Shown here piece by piece: positions 20,716 to 29,021 of a stretch of 64,000 nucleotides of DNA. The translations under genes and the position numbers were made by a program. The notes under the pieces are model-generated. The model was not told where the DNA came from, made no database searches, and worked only from the letters and a program-made list of their open reading frames with translations. Source of the DNA: Sutterella sp. UBA4713 (lineage in GTDB: Bacteria; Pseudomonadota; Gammaproteobacteria; Burkholderiales; Burkholderiaceae_F); assembly GCA_002404465.1 (NCBI GenBank), contig DHJT01000028.1, positions 19,815 through 83,814 on the forward strand, read 5' to 3'. Numbering within the stretch: the stretch's first letter is position 1; each line of letters opens with the position of its first letter.

Positions 20716-22167
20716 ATGCAGTGGGAAGTAGTCATCGGATTGGAGACACACGTTCAGCTCTCGACGAAGTCCAAAGTTTTTTCCGGAGCATCAACCGCTT
20801 TCGGTTCGGAAGCTAATACGCAGGCTTGCTATATCGATTTGGCTTTGCCCGGAGCTCTTCCGGTGTTAAATCGTGGAGCTGTGGAACGCTCGATGAAGTT
20901 CGGGCTGGCTATCGGGGCGCAGGTTGCAGAACGTTCTATCTTCGATCGGAAGAATTATTTTTATCCTGATTTGCCAAAGGGCTATCAGATCAGTCAGTTT
21001 GAACATCCGATTGTTATCGGTGGGCAACTGACTTTTACGGTTGAACCGAAAGATGGTGCACCGTATGTCAAGACGATTCATCTGACTCGGGCTCATTTGG
21101 AGGAGGATGCCGGCAAGAGCAATCACGGAATCCTTCGCGGAAAGTCCGGAATGGATTTGAATCGAGCAGGGACGCCGTTGTTGGAAATCGTTACGGAGCC
21201 GGAGTTGCGTAGTTCGGCAGAGGCAGTCGGGTATGCCAAAGCATTGCATGCTCTTGTTGTTTGGCTCGGAATTTCGCACGGCAACATGCAGGAGGGAAAT
21301 TTCCGATGTGATGCCAATGTCTCGGTCCGACCTAAGGGAGAAACAAAGTTCGGAACTCGATGTGAAATAAAAAATATAAACTCGTTTAAATTCCTGCAAG
21401 ATGCCATTGATTATGAGGTGGCACGTCAGATTGATATCCTTGAAAACGGCGGTGTTATTGTTCAAGCAACGCGTCTGTATGATCCGGAAAAAAATGAAAC
21501 GCGTGAAATGCGCAGTAAGGAAGATTCGATGGATTATCGATATTTCCCGGATCCGGATTTGCTACCCTTGTACATTAGTCCTGAGTGGAAAGCGAAAGTT
21601 TTAAGCGAGTTACCTGAGTTACCGGATCAGATGCGGAGTCGTTTTATGAACGAGTTCGGTCTGAGCGAATACGATGCAGCGGTTTTAACATCGAGTCGGG
21701 CGATTGCAGATTACTTTTGTGAAGCAAGCCGAACCGTCAAGGATAAGAAGCTGGTTGCTAACTGGGTCATGGGCGAGGTGGCTGCTGCCGTACACGATGC
21801 CGAAAATATGGACTATTCTGACTGTCCGGTTAAGGCGCAGACACTTGCACAGATTTTGGAGCGACTTTCTGACGGTACTGTCAATGCCAAGGGGGCGAAA
21901 AAACTCTTTGGCTTGATTTGGGATGGTGCCTCGGAAGATGTCGATGCGCTGATTGAAAAGCAAGGACTCAAGCAGATTTCCGATGCCGGTGCAATTGAGC
22001 CGATTATTGATGAAATTTTGGCGAAAAACGCACAGATGGTCGAGCAGTTTCGTAATGGAAAGCAAAAAGCTTTTAATGCACTTGTCGGACAGGCTATGAA
22101 GGCAACGCGAGGCAAAGCCAATCCGCAACAAGTCAATGAGATTTTGCGCAGAAAGTTAGCGCTTTAA
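20716..22167 (+). CDS. gatB: Asp-tRNA(Asn)/Glu-tRNA(Gln) amidotransferase subunit B
   Basis: GatB binds the mischarged tRNA, activates the aminoacyl carboxylate and receives ammonia. It opens with the family motif [13 protein letters not shown], followed by [10 protein letters not shown], the zinc/kinase core segment [13 protein letters not shown] and [18 protein letters not shown] helical linker and the C-terminal YqeY-like tRNA-binding domain end at residue 483. A clear intrinsic terminator follows, closing the gatCAB operon. Confidence 0.97.
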   Translation: MQWEVVIGLETHVQLSTKSKVFSGASTAFGSEANTQACYIDLALPGALPVLNRGAVERSMKFGLAIGAQVAERSIFDRKNYFYPDLPKGYQISQFEHPIVIGGQLTFTVEPKDGAPYVKTIHLTRAHLEEDAGKSNHGILRGKSGMDLNRAGTPLLEIVTEPELRSSAEAVGYAKALHALVVWLGISHGNMQEGNFRCDANVSVRPKGETKFGTRCEIKNINSFKFLQDAIDYEVARQIDILENGGVIVQATRLYDPEKNETREMRSKEDSMDYRYFPDPDLLPLYISPEWKAKVLSELPELPDQMRSRFMNEFGLSEYDAAVLTSSRAIADYFCEASRTVKDKKLVANWVMGEVAAAVHDAENMDYSDCPVKAQTLAQILERLSDGTVNAKGAKKLFGLIWDGASEDVDALIEKQGLKQISDAGAIEPIIDEILAKNAQMVEQFRNGKQKAFNALVGQAMKATRGKANPQQVNEILRRKLAL

Positions 22168-22177
22168 ATGGCATGCA

Positions 22178-22201
22178 ACGCCCGCCAGTATCGGCGGGCG
22201 T
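22178..22201 (+). terminator. Intrinsic terminator of gatCAB
   Basis: ACGCCCGCC (22178-22186) and GGCGGGCGT (22193-22201) form a perfect 9-base stem around AGTATC, followed by a short TTTG run. It begins ten bases after the gatB stop. Confidence 0.8.
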
Positions 22202-22245
22202 TTGTGATACTGAAAACGGGAAAAGCTTCCCGAAAGGACTGTTCC

Positions 22246-23025
22246 ATGCTACGCGTCATGACATTTAACGCGAACGGAATTCGTTCTGCAGGAAAAAAGG
22301 GCTTTTGGTCTTGGTTTCAAAAGCAGGAGGCCGACATTTTGTGCGTTCAGGAATTGAAAGCACAAAAAAAAGATATTCCCGAGGAATATCAAAATCTACC
22401 AGGCTATAAAGCCTGGTTTCATTGTGCACAAAAACCCGGATATTCCGGGTGCGGTTTGTGGTCTCGTGTTGTGCCCGAACACATTCAAGTCGGCTTCGGA
22501 GTTCCTGAATTTGATGCCGAAGGGAGGTATGTACGAGCGGATTTTGAACGAGTTAGCATCATTTGTGCCTACTTTCCCTCCGGAACAAGTGGACCGGATC
22601 GCCAAGGGGCTAAGTATCGTTTTCTTAATGCCTTCGAACATCATATGGACGAGCTCGCTAGGCAAGGTCGACAGATACTTGTCTGCGCAGACGTCAACAT
22701 TGCTCATCAGGAAATTGATTTGGCTAACTGGAAAGCGAACCAAAATCATTCGGGTTTTTTGCCGCAGGAACGTGCTTGGCTGACAACGTGTTTTGGGAAA
22801 CGCGGCTGGACGGATGTGTTTCGTTCTCTTGACTCGCGTTCTGGGCAATACACGTGGTGGAGTCAGAGAGGACGAGCTCGGGAAAAGAACGTCGGATGGC
22901 GAATCGATTATGAAATTGCAACGCCGTTGTTAGCTCAAAGTGCGCGTTCGGCGCAAATCTATCGAGAAGAAAAATTTTCTGATCATGCACCGCTTATGAT
23001 TGATTACGAAGGTAGGTGGCTCTGA
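22246..23025 (+). CDS. xth: Exodeoxyribonuclease III (AP endonuclease)
   Basis: An EEP-fold nuclease that cuts at abasic sites and removes 3' blocking groups in base excision repair. Motifs are MTFNANGIRSA (residues 5-15), VQELKAQ (metal Glu), ADVNIAHQEIDLANWK and the C-terminal WRIDYEIA with SDHAPL (catalytic Asp-His). Length 259. The ATG at 22246 has AAAGGA eight bases upstream; the longer frame from 22168 would run through the gatCAB terminator and is rejected. It overlaps rsuA by one base. Confidence 0.93.
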   Translation: MLRVMTFNANGIRSAGKKGFWSWFQKQEADILCVQELKAQKKDIPEEYQNLPGYKAWFHCAQKPGYSGCGLWSRVVPEHIQVGFGVPEFDAEGRYVRADFERVSIICAYFPSGTSGPDRQGAKYRFLNAFEHHMDELARQGRQILVCADVNIAHQEIDLANWKANQNHSGFLPQERAWLTTCFGKRGWTDVFRSLDSRSGQYTWWSQRGRAREKNVGWRIDYEIATPLLAQSARSAQIYREEKFSDHAPLMIDYEGRWL

Positions 23026-23714
23026 TGCGTGCCGAGCAAATGCTCTTTACGCAGGGTTTCGGAACGCGACACGAGTGCCGCGGTTTGATTGATCAGGGCC
23101 GTGTTGCCTTGCAAGACAAGATCCTCCGGTCATCACAAGACGAGGTTGATCCGCTGGGGAAGTGGTTTACCGTCGATAATAATCGTTGGCCTTATGTGCA
23201 AAAGGCTGTCATTGTTCTGAACAAGCCGCTGGGCTATGAATGTTCAATGCGGCCGACCGAACACCCGAGCGTTTTAGGGCTGCTTCCGGCCCCCCTGCGG
23301 TATCGAGGTGTTCAACCGGTCGGACGCTTAGATGCCGATACGACGGGACTTTTACTTTTGACAGATGACGGGGCGTTAAATCATCGTCTGACGCATCCGA
23401 AACATCACATTGAAAAAACGTACCGTGTTACATTAAAGCATGCAGTGCAGGGAGACTTCGCTCAGCGCCTGCTCGAGGGTGTTCTTCTCAAAGATGAAAA
23501 AGCTTCGATTCGGGCAGAACAATGTACGATCCTTTCTGACAATCAAATTGAAGTAACCGTTACAAGCGGGAAATATCATCAGGTCAAACGCATGATTGCG
23601 GCGGCCGGCAATCGCGTGATCGCGCTACACCGGGAAAGTATGGGAGGACTGGCATTGCCGACAGGGTTGGAGCCTGGGGCCTGGACTTGGGTGTTTCATT
23701 TTCCTTGGAATTGA
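23025..23714 (+). CDS. rsuA: 16S rRNA pseudouridine synthase (RsuA family)
   Basis: Converts a uridine of 16S rRNA (U516 in E. coli) to pseudouridine. An N-terminal S4-like RNA-binding segment (residues 1-55) precedes the catalytic core with the active-site Asp in PVGRLDADTTGLLLLTDDG, and the late KYHQVKRMIAAAG motif. Length 229. I chose ATG 23025, which overlaps the xth stop (TGATG) and has AGGTAGG upstream, over a GTG at 23016. Part of the xth-rsuA-ampG run. Confidence 0.9.
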   Translation: MRAEQMLFTQGFGTRHECRGLIDQGRVALQDKILRSSQDEVDPLGKWFTVDNNRWPYVQKAVIVLNKPLGYECSMRPTEHPSVLGLLPAPLRYRGVQPVGRLDADTTGLLLLTDDGALNHRLTHPKHHIEKTYRVTLKHAVQGDFAQRLLEGVLLKDEKASIRAEQCTILSDNQIEVTVTSGKYHQVKRMIAAAGNRVIALHRESMGGLALPTGLEPGAWTWVFHFPWN

Positions 23715-23721
23715 GCAGGAC

Positions 23722-25068
23722 ATGGTCAAAGAAAAAGCACAGGAAAGCGCATTTTCGGTGTACAAAAAGCCGATGACGTTGCGCATGCTTTTTCTCGGGT
23801 TTTCGTCCGGCCTGCCGCTTTTGCTTGTCCTTGGGACATTGGGATTTTGGTTGCGCGAATCAGGCGTCGACTTGAAAACAATCGGTTTTATGAGTTGGGT
23901 CGGTCTGTGTTGGGGAATGAAGTGGTTGTGGGCGCCTCTGGTAGACCGATTGCGACTTCCGTATTTGACTCGAACACTCGGAAGACGCCGAGCTTGGCTT
24001 GTTTTAACTCAGGTGTGCCTGATGCTCTCCATAGGGGCGTTGGCTTTTACAAATCCCTCTTGCGAACTTGCACTGACGGGGTTTCTTGCGGCTGTGACAG
24101 CTTTTTTGGGGGCGACGCAGGATATTGCCATTGATGCATATCGTATTGAGAACGGGAGCGAGGAGCAACAAGCGGCTTTTGCTGCTGCCTATCAAACGGG
24201 GTACCGAATTGCGATGATTTGGGCAGGCGCCGGGACTCTGGCTATTGCAGGAACTTTTGACAATCGAGTCGGGGGAGGGTGGTGCATTGCATATCTTACG
24301 ATGTCGGCAAGTATGCTTGTCGGCCTTGTCACAACGCTACTGAGCCCGAAGGAACCAATGCTCGGAACCTTCGCGCCGACAAGGTCTTTTTCTCAGTGGT
24401 TTTACGAAGCTGCTTACTTGCCGTTTAAAGATTTTTTCTCGCGTTTCGGGTGGTGGGCATTTGTTGTACTGGCATTAATTGCGACGTATCGCATCAGTGA
24501 TGTCGTCATGGGAGTGATGGCCAATCCCTTTTATCAGGACTTGGGTTTTACAAAACAAGAAGTGGCTGCCGTGAGCAAAGTCTTCGGCGTTGTGATGACG
24601 CTTGTCGGCGCCTTTGTCGGCGGTGTTGTCGCTATGAAGGTCGGAGTGATGAAAACACTGGTTGCCGGGGCCGTTTTATCTGCGGCAACCAATGTGCTTT
24701 TTTCCGTACTCGCAGGAATCGGGCATAACCTTTCGTTTCTTGTGCTTACTGTCAGCGCGGATAATCTGGCAGGGGGGCTTGCAAGTGCGGCCTTTGTCGC
24801 TTACCTGTCAGGATTGACAAACACGGCATATTCAGCAACGCAGTATGCCCTCTTTTCTTCTGTGATGTTGTTTTTTCCCAAGTTCCTAGCCGGCTTTTCA
24901 GGGATTGCTGTTGAAAGGATCGGCTACGACGGATTTTTCCTTGCAACGGCAGCGCTTGGTGTACCGGTGGTTTTTTTAGTTGCATTGGCGGGAAGGGCCC
25001 GAAAACACCTTGTTGCCGGTGGAAATAATTCGGGGAATGCTAAAAAACTCAGCGACCAAGACGTGTGA
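23722..25068 (+). CDS. ampG: AmpG-like muropeptide MFS permease
   Basis: A 12-helix major facilitator protein of 448 residues resembling AmpG, which imports anhydro-muropeptides from the periplasm for recycling. Signatures include FLGFSSGLPLLLVLGTLGFWL at the first helix, the loop LTRTLGRRRAWLVLTQ, and GATQDIAIDAYRIE in helix 5. It starts seven bases after rsuA. Its presence together with Slt and RlpA in the window suggests active wall recycling. The last 20 bases overlap the convergent UPF0149 gene. Confidence 0.87.
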   Translation: MVKEKAQESAFSVYKKPMTLRMLFLGFSSGLPLLLVLGTLGFWLRESGVDLKTIGFMSWVGLCWGMKWLWAPLVDRLRLPYLTRTLGRRRAWLVLTQVCLMLSIGALAFTNPSCELALTGFLAAVTAFLGATQDIAIDAYRIENGSEEQQAAFAAAYQTGYRIAMIWAGAGTLAIAGTFDNRVGGGWCIAYLTMSASMLVGLVTTLLSPKEPMLGTFAPTRSFSQWFYEAAYLPFKDFFSRFGWWAFVVLALIATYRISDVVMGVMANPFYQDLGFTKQEVAAVSKVFGVVMTLVGAFVGGVVAMKVGVMKTLVAGAVLSAATNVLFSVLAGIGHNLSFLVLTVSADNLAGGLASAAFVAYLSGLTNTAYSATQYALFSSVMLFFPKFLAGFSGIAVERIGYDGFFLATAALGVPVVFLVALAGRARKHLVAGGNNSGNAKKLSDQDV

Positions 25069-25627
25069 CTTCAGCAATTTCTCCGACGCAGGCTTGAATG
25101 TCGGCAAGGGCCTCATCGAGATTGGCAAACGGAATTTCCGTGTCAATGGATGCAAGAAGGGAGTGTCCGGTCTCATCTTCCTTTTCGATATCGGCATAGC
25201 GCAAAATTCCGACTAAAGCCGCCTGAACAGCTCGGGTTTTGTTTTCGAGCAATTCAGGCCAAAGACAGCAGGCCAAAAGGAACCCGTTGCAAAACGGACG
25301 AATGTCAGCGAAAAGATCGTTGCTCTCTTCTTCGGTAAAGAGGATCGGATCGATCGGTTTTTCCTCGAGGATGGCTTCTTGCAGTTGCGCTCCGCGACGA
25401 AGAACAAGGCGTCGTAAGGCATCCGGCAGGTGTGTGTGACTTGTCCCGTTGATGTCTGCAACAAATGCAATCCAAGTGCCGGTCTGAGGCGGCTTTTTCA
25501 TCAGGGCAATGGCCGTCAGAAAACCGTCGAGCATATCGGGTTCCATTGGCAGAGCTGGTTCTGGAATGCTCGCCAAAAGTTCACCAAGCGTTTCGATTTC
25601 ATCTAAAGAGAGCGAAATTTTTTTCAT
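25049..25627 (-). CDS. UPF0149 (YecA/YgfB) family protein
   Basis: A 192-residue, mostly helical acidic protein with the family patterns MLDGFLTAIALMKKPP (about residues 31-46) and FCNGFLLACCLWPELL (about 112-127). Function is poorly defined; E. coli relatives YgfB and YecA differ in having, or lacking, a C-terminal zinc motif, and none is seen here. The start at 25627 overlaps the ptsI stop by four bases (ATGA), so it is translated with the PTS genes. Confidence 0.75.
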   Translation of the reverse strand: MKKISLSLDEIETLGELLASIPEPALPMEPDMLDGFLTAIALMKKPPQTGTWIAFVADINGTSHTHLPDALRRLVLRRGAQLQEAILEEKPIDPILFTEEESNDLFADIRPFCNGFLLACCLWPELLENKTRAVQAALVGILRYADIEKEDETGHSLLASIDTEIPFANLDEALADIQACVGEIAEVTRLGR

Positions 25628-27612
25628 TGGGGCGTGCTCGGATGTATGGTTTCGATAGCGGATTGAATTTGATCGGGATCCTTCATGCGAGCAATCTTGG
25701 CAATGGCATCTTCGCAGTCCGCACAATTGGTGTGGATGATTCGCTCTTTTAAGGCGAGAATCCGACCGCTTTCCATTGAGAAATTTCTCAGTCCGAGACC
25801 AAGCAGGATCTCAAGCATTTCAGGCTCTCCGGCAATTTCGCCGCAAATGCTCACAGGAACATTCGCTGCTTTGGCTTCTTGTGTGACATGTTGAATCAAA
25901 TAGAGTACGGCCGGATGTCTGGCCGCGCTCAAGTGATTGACAGACGGATCATGACGACTTCGGGCAAGCGTGTGTTGAATCAGGTCATTTGTGCCCAAAC
26001 TGATAAAGTCCAGTTTCGGCAAAAAGGCTTGAATCCAAATTGCGGCGGCCGGCACTTCAATCATGGCACCTAACGGTATGTTTTCCTTGAACTTGATACC
26101 GGCATTTTTCAAATCGGCTTTGGCCTTTTCCAAACGATTGTGAGCAAAATCGAGTTCCGAAGGGTGCACAATCATCGGGAGGAGAATTCGGGCATCTGAC
26201 CCAACAGCGGCACGCAACATGGCGCGTAGTTGGGTATCGAAGAGCTCCGGATGCGTTTGGAAGAATCCCAGGCCGCGTTTTCCGAGCGAAAGCGCGTGTT
26301 CCTCAGCGACACTGAGGTTGAAATCTTCGCTTGCCGTGGCCTCGAGCATCTTGTCATCGCCCAAATCCATCGTGCGTAGCGTAACAGGTTTGTTCTTCAT
26401 GGGACGAATGACGCGTCTGTATGCTTCGACTTGCTCTTCTTCCGTCGGGAGTGTTTTGCGATTCATAAAGAGAAATTCGCTACGGAATAGTCCGATGCCT
26501 TCAGCTCCGGCATAGACTGCATCGTTGGCATCTTCGGGAAGAGCGACGTTCGAGAACAAATGAACGGCGACACCGTCAAGCGTCTTGGATTCGGTTAGTC
26601 GCAATTTTTTCAGACGAGAACGCGTTTTTTTCTCGTCGCGTAATCGTGCTCCTACCTTTTCAACCGCTTCTTTATCCGGAAATAGTGTCACGAGCCCGTT
26701 TGTGGCATCAAGCAAAACGGGATTATCTGTTTCGACTTGTTGCATGGCGCCCGTAGCGCCGACGATAACCGGAATTTCAAGAGACCGTGCCAAAATGGCC
26801 GTGTGCGACGTGGCCGAGTCGGCCTCTAAAACCAATCCGGAGAATTCTTCGTCGTAGCGGCGCTTAAGAACTACGATATCGGCTGGACTCAGCTTTTCAG
26901 CAAACAGAACGATGCTGTCGGCGCCGATGGAAAGTTCAACGTCATCGCTCAATTGTCTGCGTCCAGTCAGGACGCGTTGAATTCGATCGAAGACGTCGCT
27001 GATATCGTCAATACGCTCGGCTAAATACTCGTCATCAATTTCACTGAATGTTTTACGAAGCTCTTCGAGCTTTAATTCCAGAGCCCATTCTGCATTGACA
27101 AGTCTTTCGCCGATGATATCTTGAGTGCTTGTAATCAGCGATTCGTCACACAGAATTTGTAGGTGCATTTCCAAAAACGCTGTGGCTTCGGCCGGGGCGC
27201 TTTCTACGGGGTTCTCTACGAGATTTTCCAACTCTTGCGTTACGGCAGAAAAGGCGCCGCGAAGGCGTAGAGATTCGGAACGCACCTTCGGCTTATCGAT
27301 GGCAAAATGGGGAATGCTTAAGCTCCCAGAAGAGCATTTTTGTGCTTTTCCGAGTGCAACGCCCGGGAAGACGCGTAACCCCTTAATGGTTGTCGCTACA
27401 GGTTTAACCTCAGGCGTCGATTCGGATCGAGTCGGCGCTTTGTTCGCGGGTTTTTCCTCAGCTGCCTGTTGTGTGACCTGAGGCTTTGCCGTGTTGGTCG
27501 TATCGGGATTTTCGCTTGGAGCGACATTTGTCGGAGTAGCGGGAACCGTATTTTCGTCTTTCCCCTGGACTTCTTTTGGGTTTGGAGTCTGCTTGGAGTT
27601 GTCATCTGCCAT
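25624..27612 (-). CDS. ptsI: PTS Enzyme I with an unusual N-terminal extension
   Basis: Enzyme I takes phosphate from phosphoenolpyruvate and passes it to HPr. The canonical domain begins near residue 76 (IKGLRVFPGVALGKA). The swivelling His domain has SATSHTAILARSLEIP with phospho-His270; the PEP-binding barrel has EGIGLFRSEFLFMNR, LRTMDLGDDK and the catalytic-Cys loop VSICGEIAG. Length is 662 against roughly 575 for the family, because of about 75 extra N-terminal residues rich in P, T, N, Q, E and K with no hydrophobic core. The start ATG is three bases after ptsH. Alternative later starts inside the extension are not obvious. Confidence 0.93.
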   Translation of the reverse strand: MADDNSKQTPNPKEVQGKDENTVPATPTNVAPSENPDTTNTAKPQVTQQAAEEKPANKAPTRSESTPEVKPVATTIKGLRVFPGVALGKAQKCSSGSLSIPHFAIDKPKVRSESLRLRGAFSAVTQELENLVENPVESAPAEATAFLEMHLQILCDESLITSTQDIIGERLVNAEWALELKLEELRKTFSEIDDEYLAERIDDISDVFDRIQRVLTGRRQLSDDVELSIGADSIVLFAEKLSPADIVVLKRRYDEEFSGLVLEADSATSHTAILARSLEIPVIVGATGAMQQVETDNPVLLDATNGLVTLFPDKEAVEKVGARLRDEKKTRSRLKKLRLTESKTLDGVAVHLFSNVALPEDANDAVYAGAEGIGLFRSEFLFMNRKTLPTEEEQVEAYRRVIRPMKNKPVTLRTMDLGDDKMLEATASEDFNLSVAEEHALSLGKRGLGFFQTHPELFDTQLRAMLRAAVGSDARILLPMIVHPSELDFAHNRLEKAKADLKNAGIKFKENIPLGAMIEVPAAAIWIQAFLPKLDFISLGTNDLIQHTLARSRHDPSVNHLSAARHPAVLYLIQHVTQEAKAANVPVSICGEIAGEPEMLEILLGLGLRNFSMESGRILALKERIIHTNCADCEDAIAKIARMKDPDQIQSAIETIHPSTPQ

Positions 27613-27615
27613 AAA

Positions 27616-27885
27616 CTAGTCCTCCTCTCCGAAACGTGAATCAAAAAGTGCCGTTATGGCATCGCAGGCGGCGATTTCATTGATTCCTTCGAACTCGAGC
27701 CGAAGTACGTCATTGTGCTTGGCGCCGAGCGTCATGACGGCAAGAATAGATTTGGCATCAGCACATTTGGTGCCTTTTTTGATGCGAATGGCACACTCAA
27801 AAAGGTTGGCTGTTTTTGTCAGGAGTGCGGCAGGGCGAGCATGGATGCCGAGTTGATTCTGTACGGTAACGGTTTTAACAAGCAT
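27616..27885 (-). CDS. ptsH: Phosphocarrier protein HPr
   Basis: The 89-residue phosphocarrier between Enzyme I and EIIA. GIHARPA contains the phosphorylated His15; AKSILAVMTLGA contains Ser46, the site modified by HPr kinase in species that have one (hprK is not in this window). It is three bases upstream of ptsI. The 142-base gap before it holds a stem and a possible promoter. Confidence 0.97.
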   Translation of the reverse strand: MLVKTVTVQNQLGIHARPAALLTKTANLFECAIRIKKGTKCADAKSILAVMTLGAKHNDVLRLEFEGINEIAACDAITALFDSRFGEED

Positions 27886-27928
27886 CTTTAAAAAATACGG
27901 TAAGGCGTTCTCGGTTAAGCATACCGTA

Positions 27929-27956
27929 ATACTAGTGCTTTCGACTTATTTCGCAA
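27929..27956 (-). promoter_or_regulatory. Candidate ptsH promoter within an inverted repeat
   Basis: On the minus strand TTGCGA (27951-27956) and TAGTAT (27929-27934) are separated by 16 bases, a moderate sigma70 match (4 of 6 at each hexamer). CGACTTA (27942-27948) and TAAGTCG (27976-27982) form a perfect 7-base inverted repeat around the -35 side, which could be an operator. Suggestive only. Confidence 0.35.
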
Positions 27957-28027
27957 ACACACTCTTAAAAAGTGCTAAGTCGGCGGAGCAAAGTCGACAA
28001 GAAGAAAATAAGTTCGAGACGAGATGC

Positions 28028-28432
28028 TCAGACGGATTTACGCAGGGTGATGCCGAAGGCGCCGGCTTCTTTTACCAGTGCACACAACTGGTCAAATGCC
28101 TTGTGTCTATGGCAGACGGCGGTTAAAACCATGGGGAGGTTGACTCCCGTAATCAGAACTGTGTCGGCATGACGCAGGAGCTTTTCTGCGATATTTGCCG
28201 GGGAAGCTCCGATGACATCGGTCAGGATCAACGTGGAGTTTCTTTCCGGAAGATTGGATGCCAGTTTGGCGCTAATCGAATCGGCAACGGCCGCCGGGTC
28301 TGCGTCGGCGGAGACATCCACCGCAATGAGACAATCAAGGCTATGCGGGTCGTAACCGTATACATGAGCAGCGCAATCTTTGAGTGCGGAGGCAAGAGGC
28401 GCATGCGCAATAATCAGGATAGAAGTAGCCAC
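28028..28432 (-). CDS. PTS EIIA component, mannose family
   Basis: A 134-residue EIIA(Man)-type protein: ILIIAHAPLASALKDC with the phospho-acceptor His10, a central DVIGASPANIAEKLL segment and the VLITGVNLPMVL strand typical of this fold. It begins with GTG preceded by AGG seven bases upstream. No EIIB or EIIC is encoded nearby, so with ptsH and ptsI it probably forms a regulatory phosphorelay and not a sugar transporter, as in other Burkholderiales. Confidence 0.9.
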   Translation of the reverse strand: MATSILIIAHAPLASALKDCAAHVYGYDPHSLDCLIAVDVSADADPAAVADSISAKLASNLPERNSTLILTDVIGASPANIAEKLLRHADTVLITGVNLPMVLTAVCHRHKAFDQLCALVKEAGAFGITLRKSV

Positions 28433-28625
28433 AAAGAGACCTTAGGAAATGCAGAGACTCCGATTGTATCGGCGCCATCAGAAGGGCAAAAAAGCTAAAG
28501 ATAGATTAAAATGCAACAACAGAGGCAAACATGCGATAACCTGCTGTCTTTTGTCGACATCTTGGCTTATTTGCAATGCTTGCACAAAACAAACATTTTC
28601 AAACTGACGTTGTAAGGTTGCCACA

Positions 28626-28994
28626 ATGGCGTTATTAGAGTTTCGTTCAAAAGCGGCGGCAGGGTTTTTTCTGTTGCCGGCGACATTTCGTGAAATCTGC
28701 AAAGTTCTTGGTCGCCCGTTTACCCAGAGCGGTAGCTGGACGGCTGATGAATTGCCGCAAATTCTGGATGTACTCGAGAAAGAAGTCTCAAGTGAAAAGC
28801 AGAGGCTTGCCGAACAAGAGGCGGTTTTACGCGAAAAAGAGGCGAGCGGCAGGGGCTACTTGACAGAACATGAAGAGGAGTTGCGTCAACAGCACGAGAA
28901 TTTTGTTAGCTTCGGAATGCGTACAGTACCGCTTCGTGAGATGCTGCGTGCGGCGATTGATAAACAAGTACCGGTCATGTGGGGTATCCCCTAA
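28626..28994 (+). CDS. DUF1840 protein
   Basis: A 122-residue protein of the Burkholderiales-associated DUF1840 family, recognised from the opening LLEFRSKAAAGFFLLPATF, the LGR motif and the terminal KQVPVMWGIP. The middle is a long charged, probably coiled-coil helix (about residues 50-90). No signal peptide or membrane segment. Function unknown. It has AAGG eight bases before its ATG and is divergent from the PTS genes and convergent with trkH. Confidence 0.8.
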   Translation: MALLEFRSKAAAGFFLLPATFREICKVLGRPFTQSGSWTADELPQILDVLEKEVSSEKQRLAEQEAVLREKEASGRGYLTEHEEELRQQHENFVSFGMRTVPLREMLRAAIDKQVPVMWGIP

Positions 28995-29021
28995 CGTTGC
29001 TCAGTCAGGTCGATTCAATCG

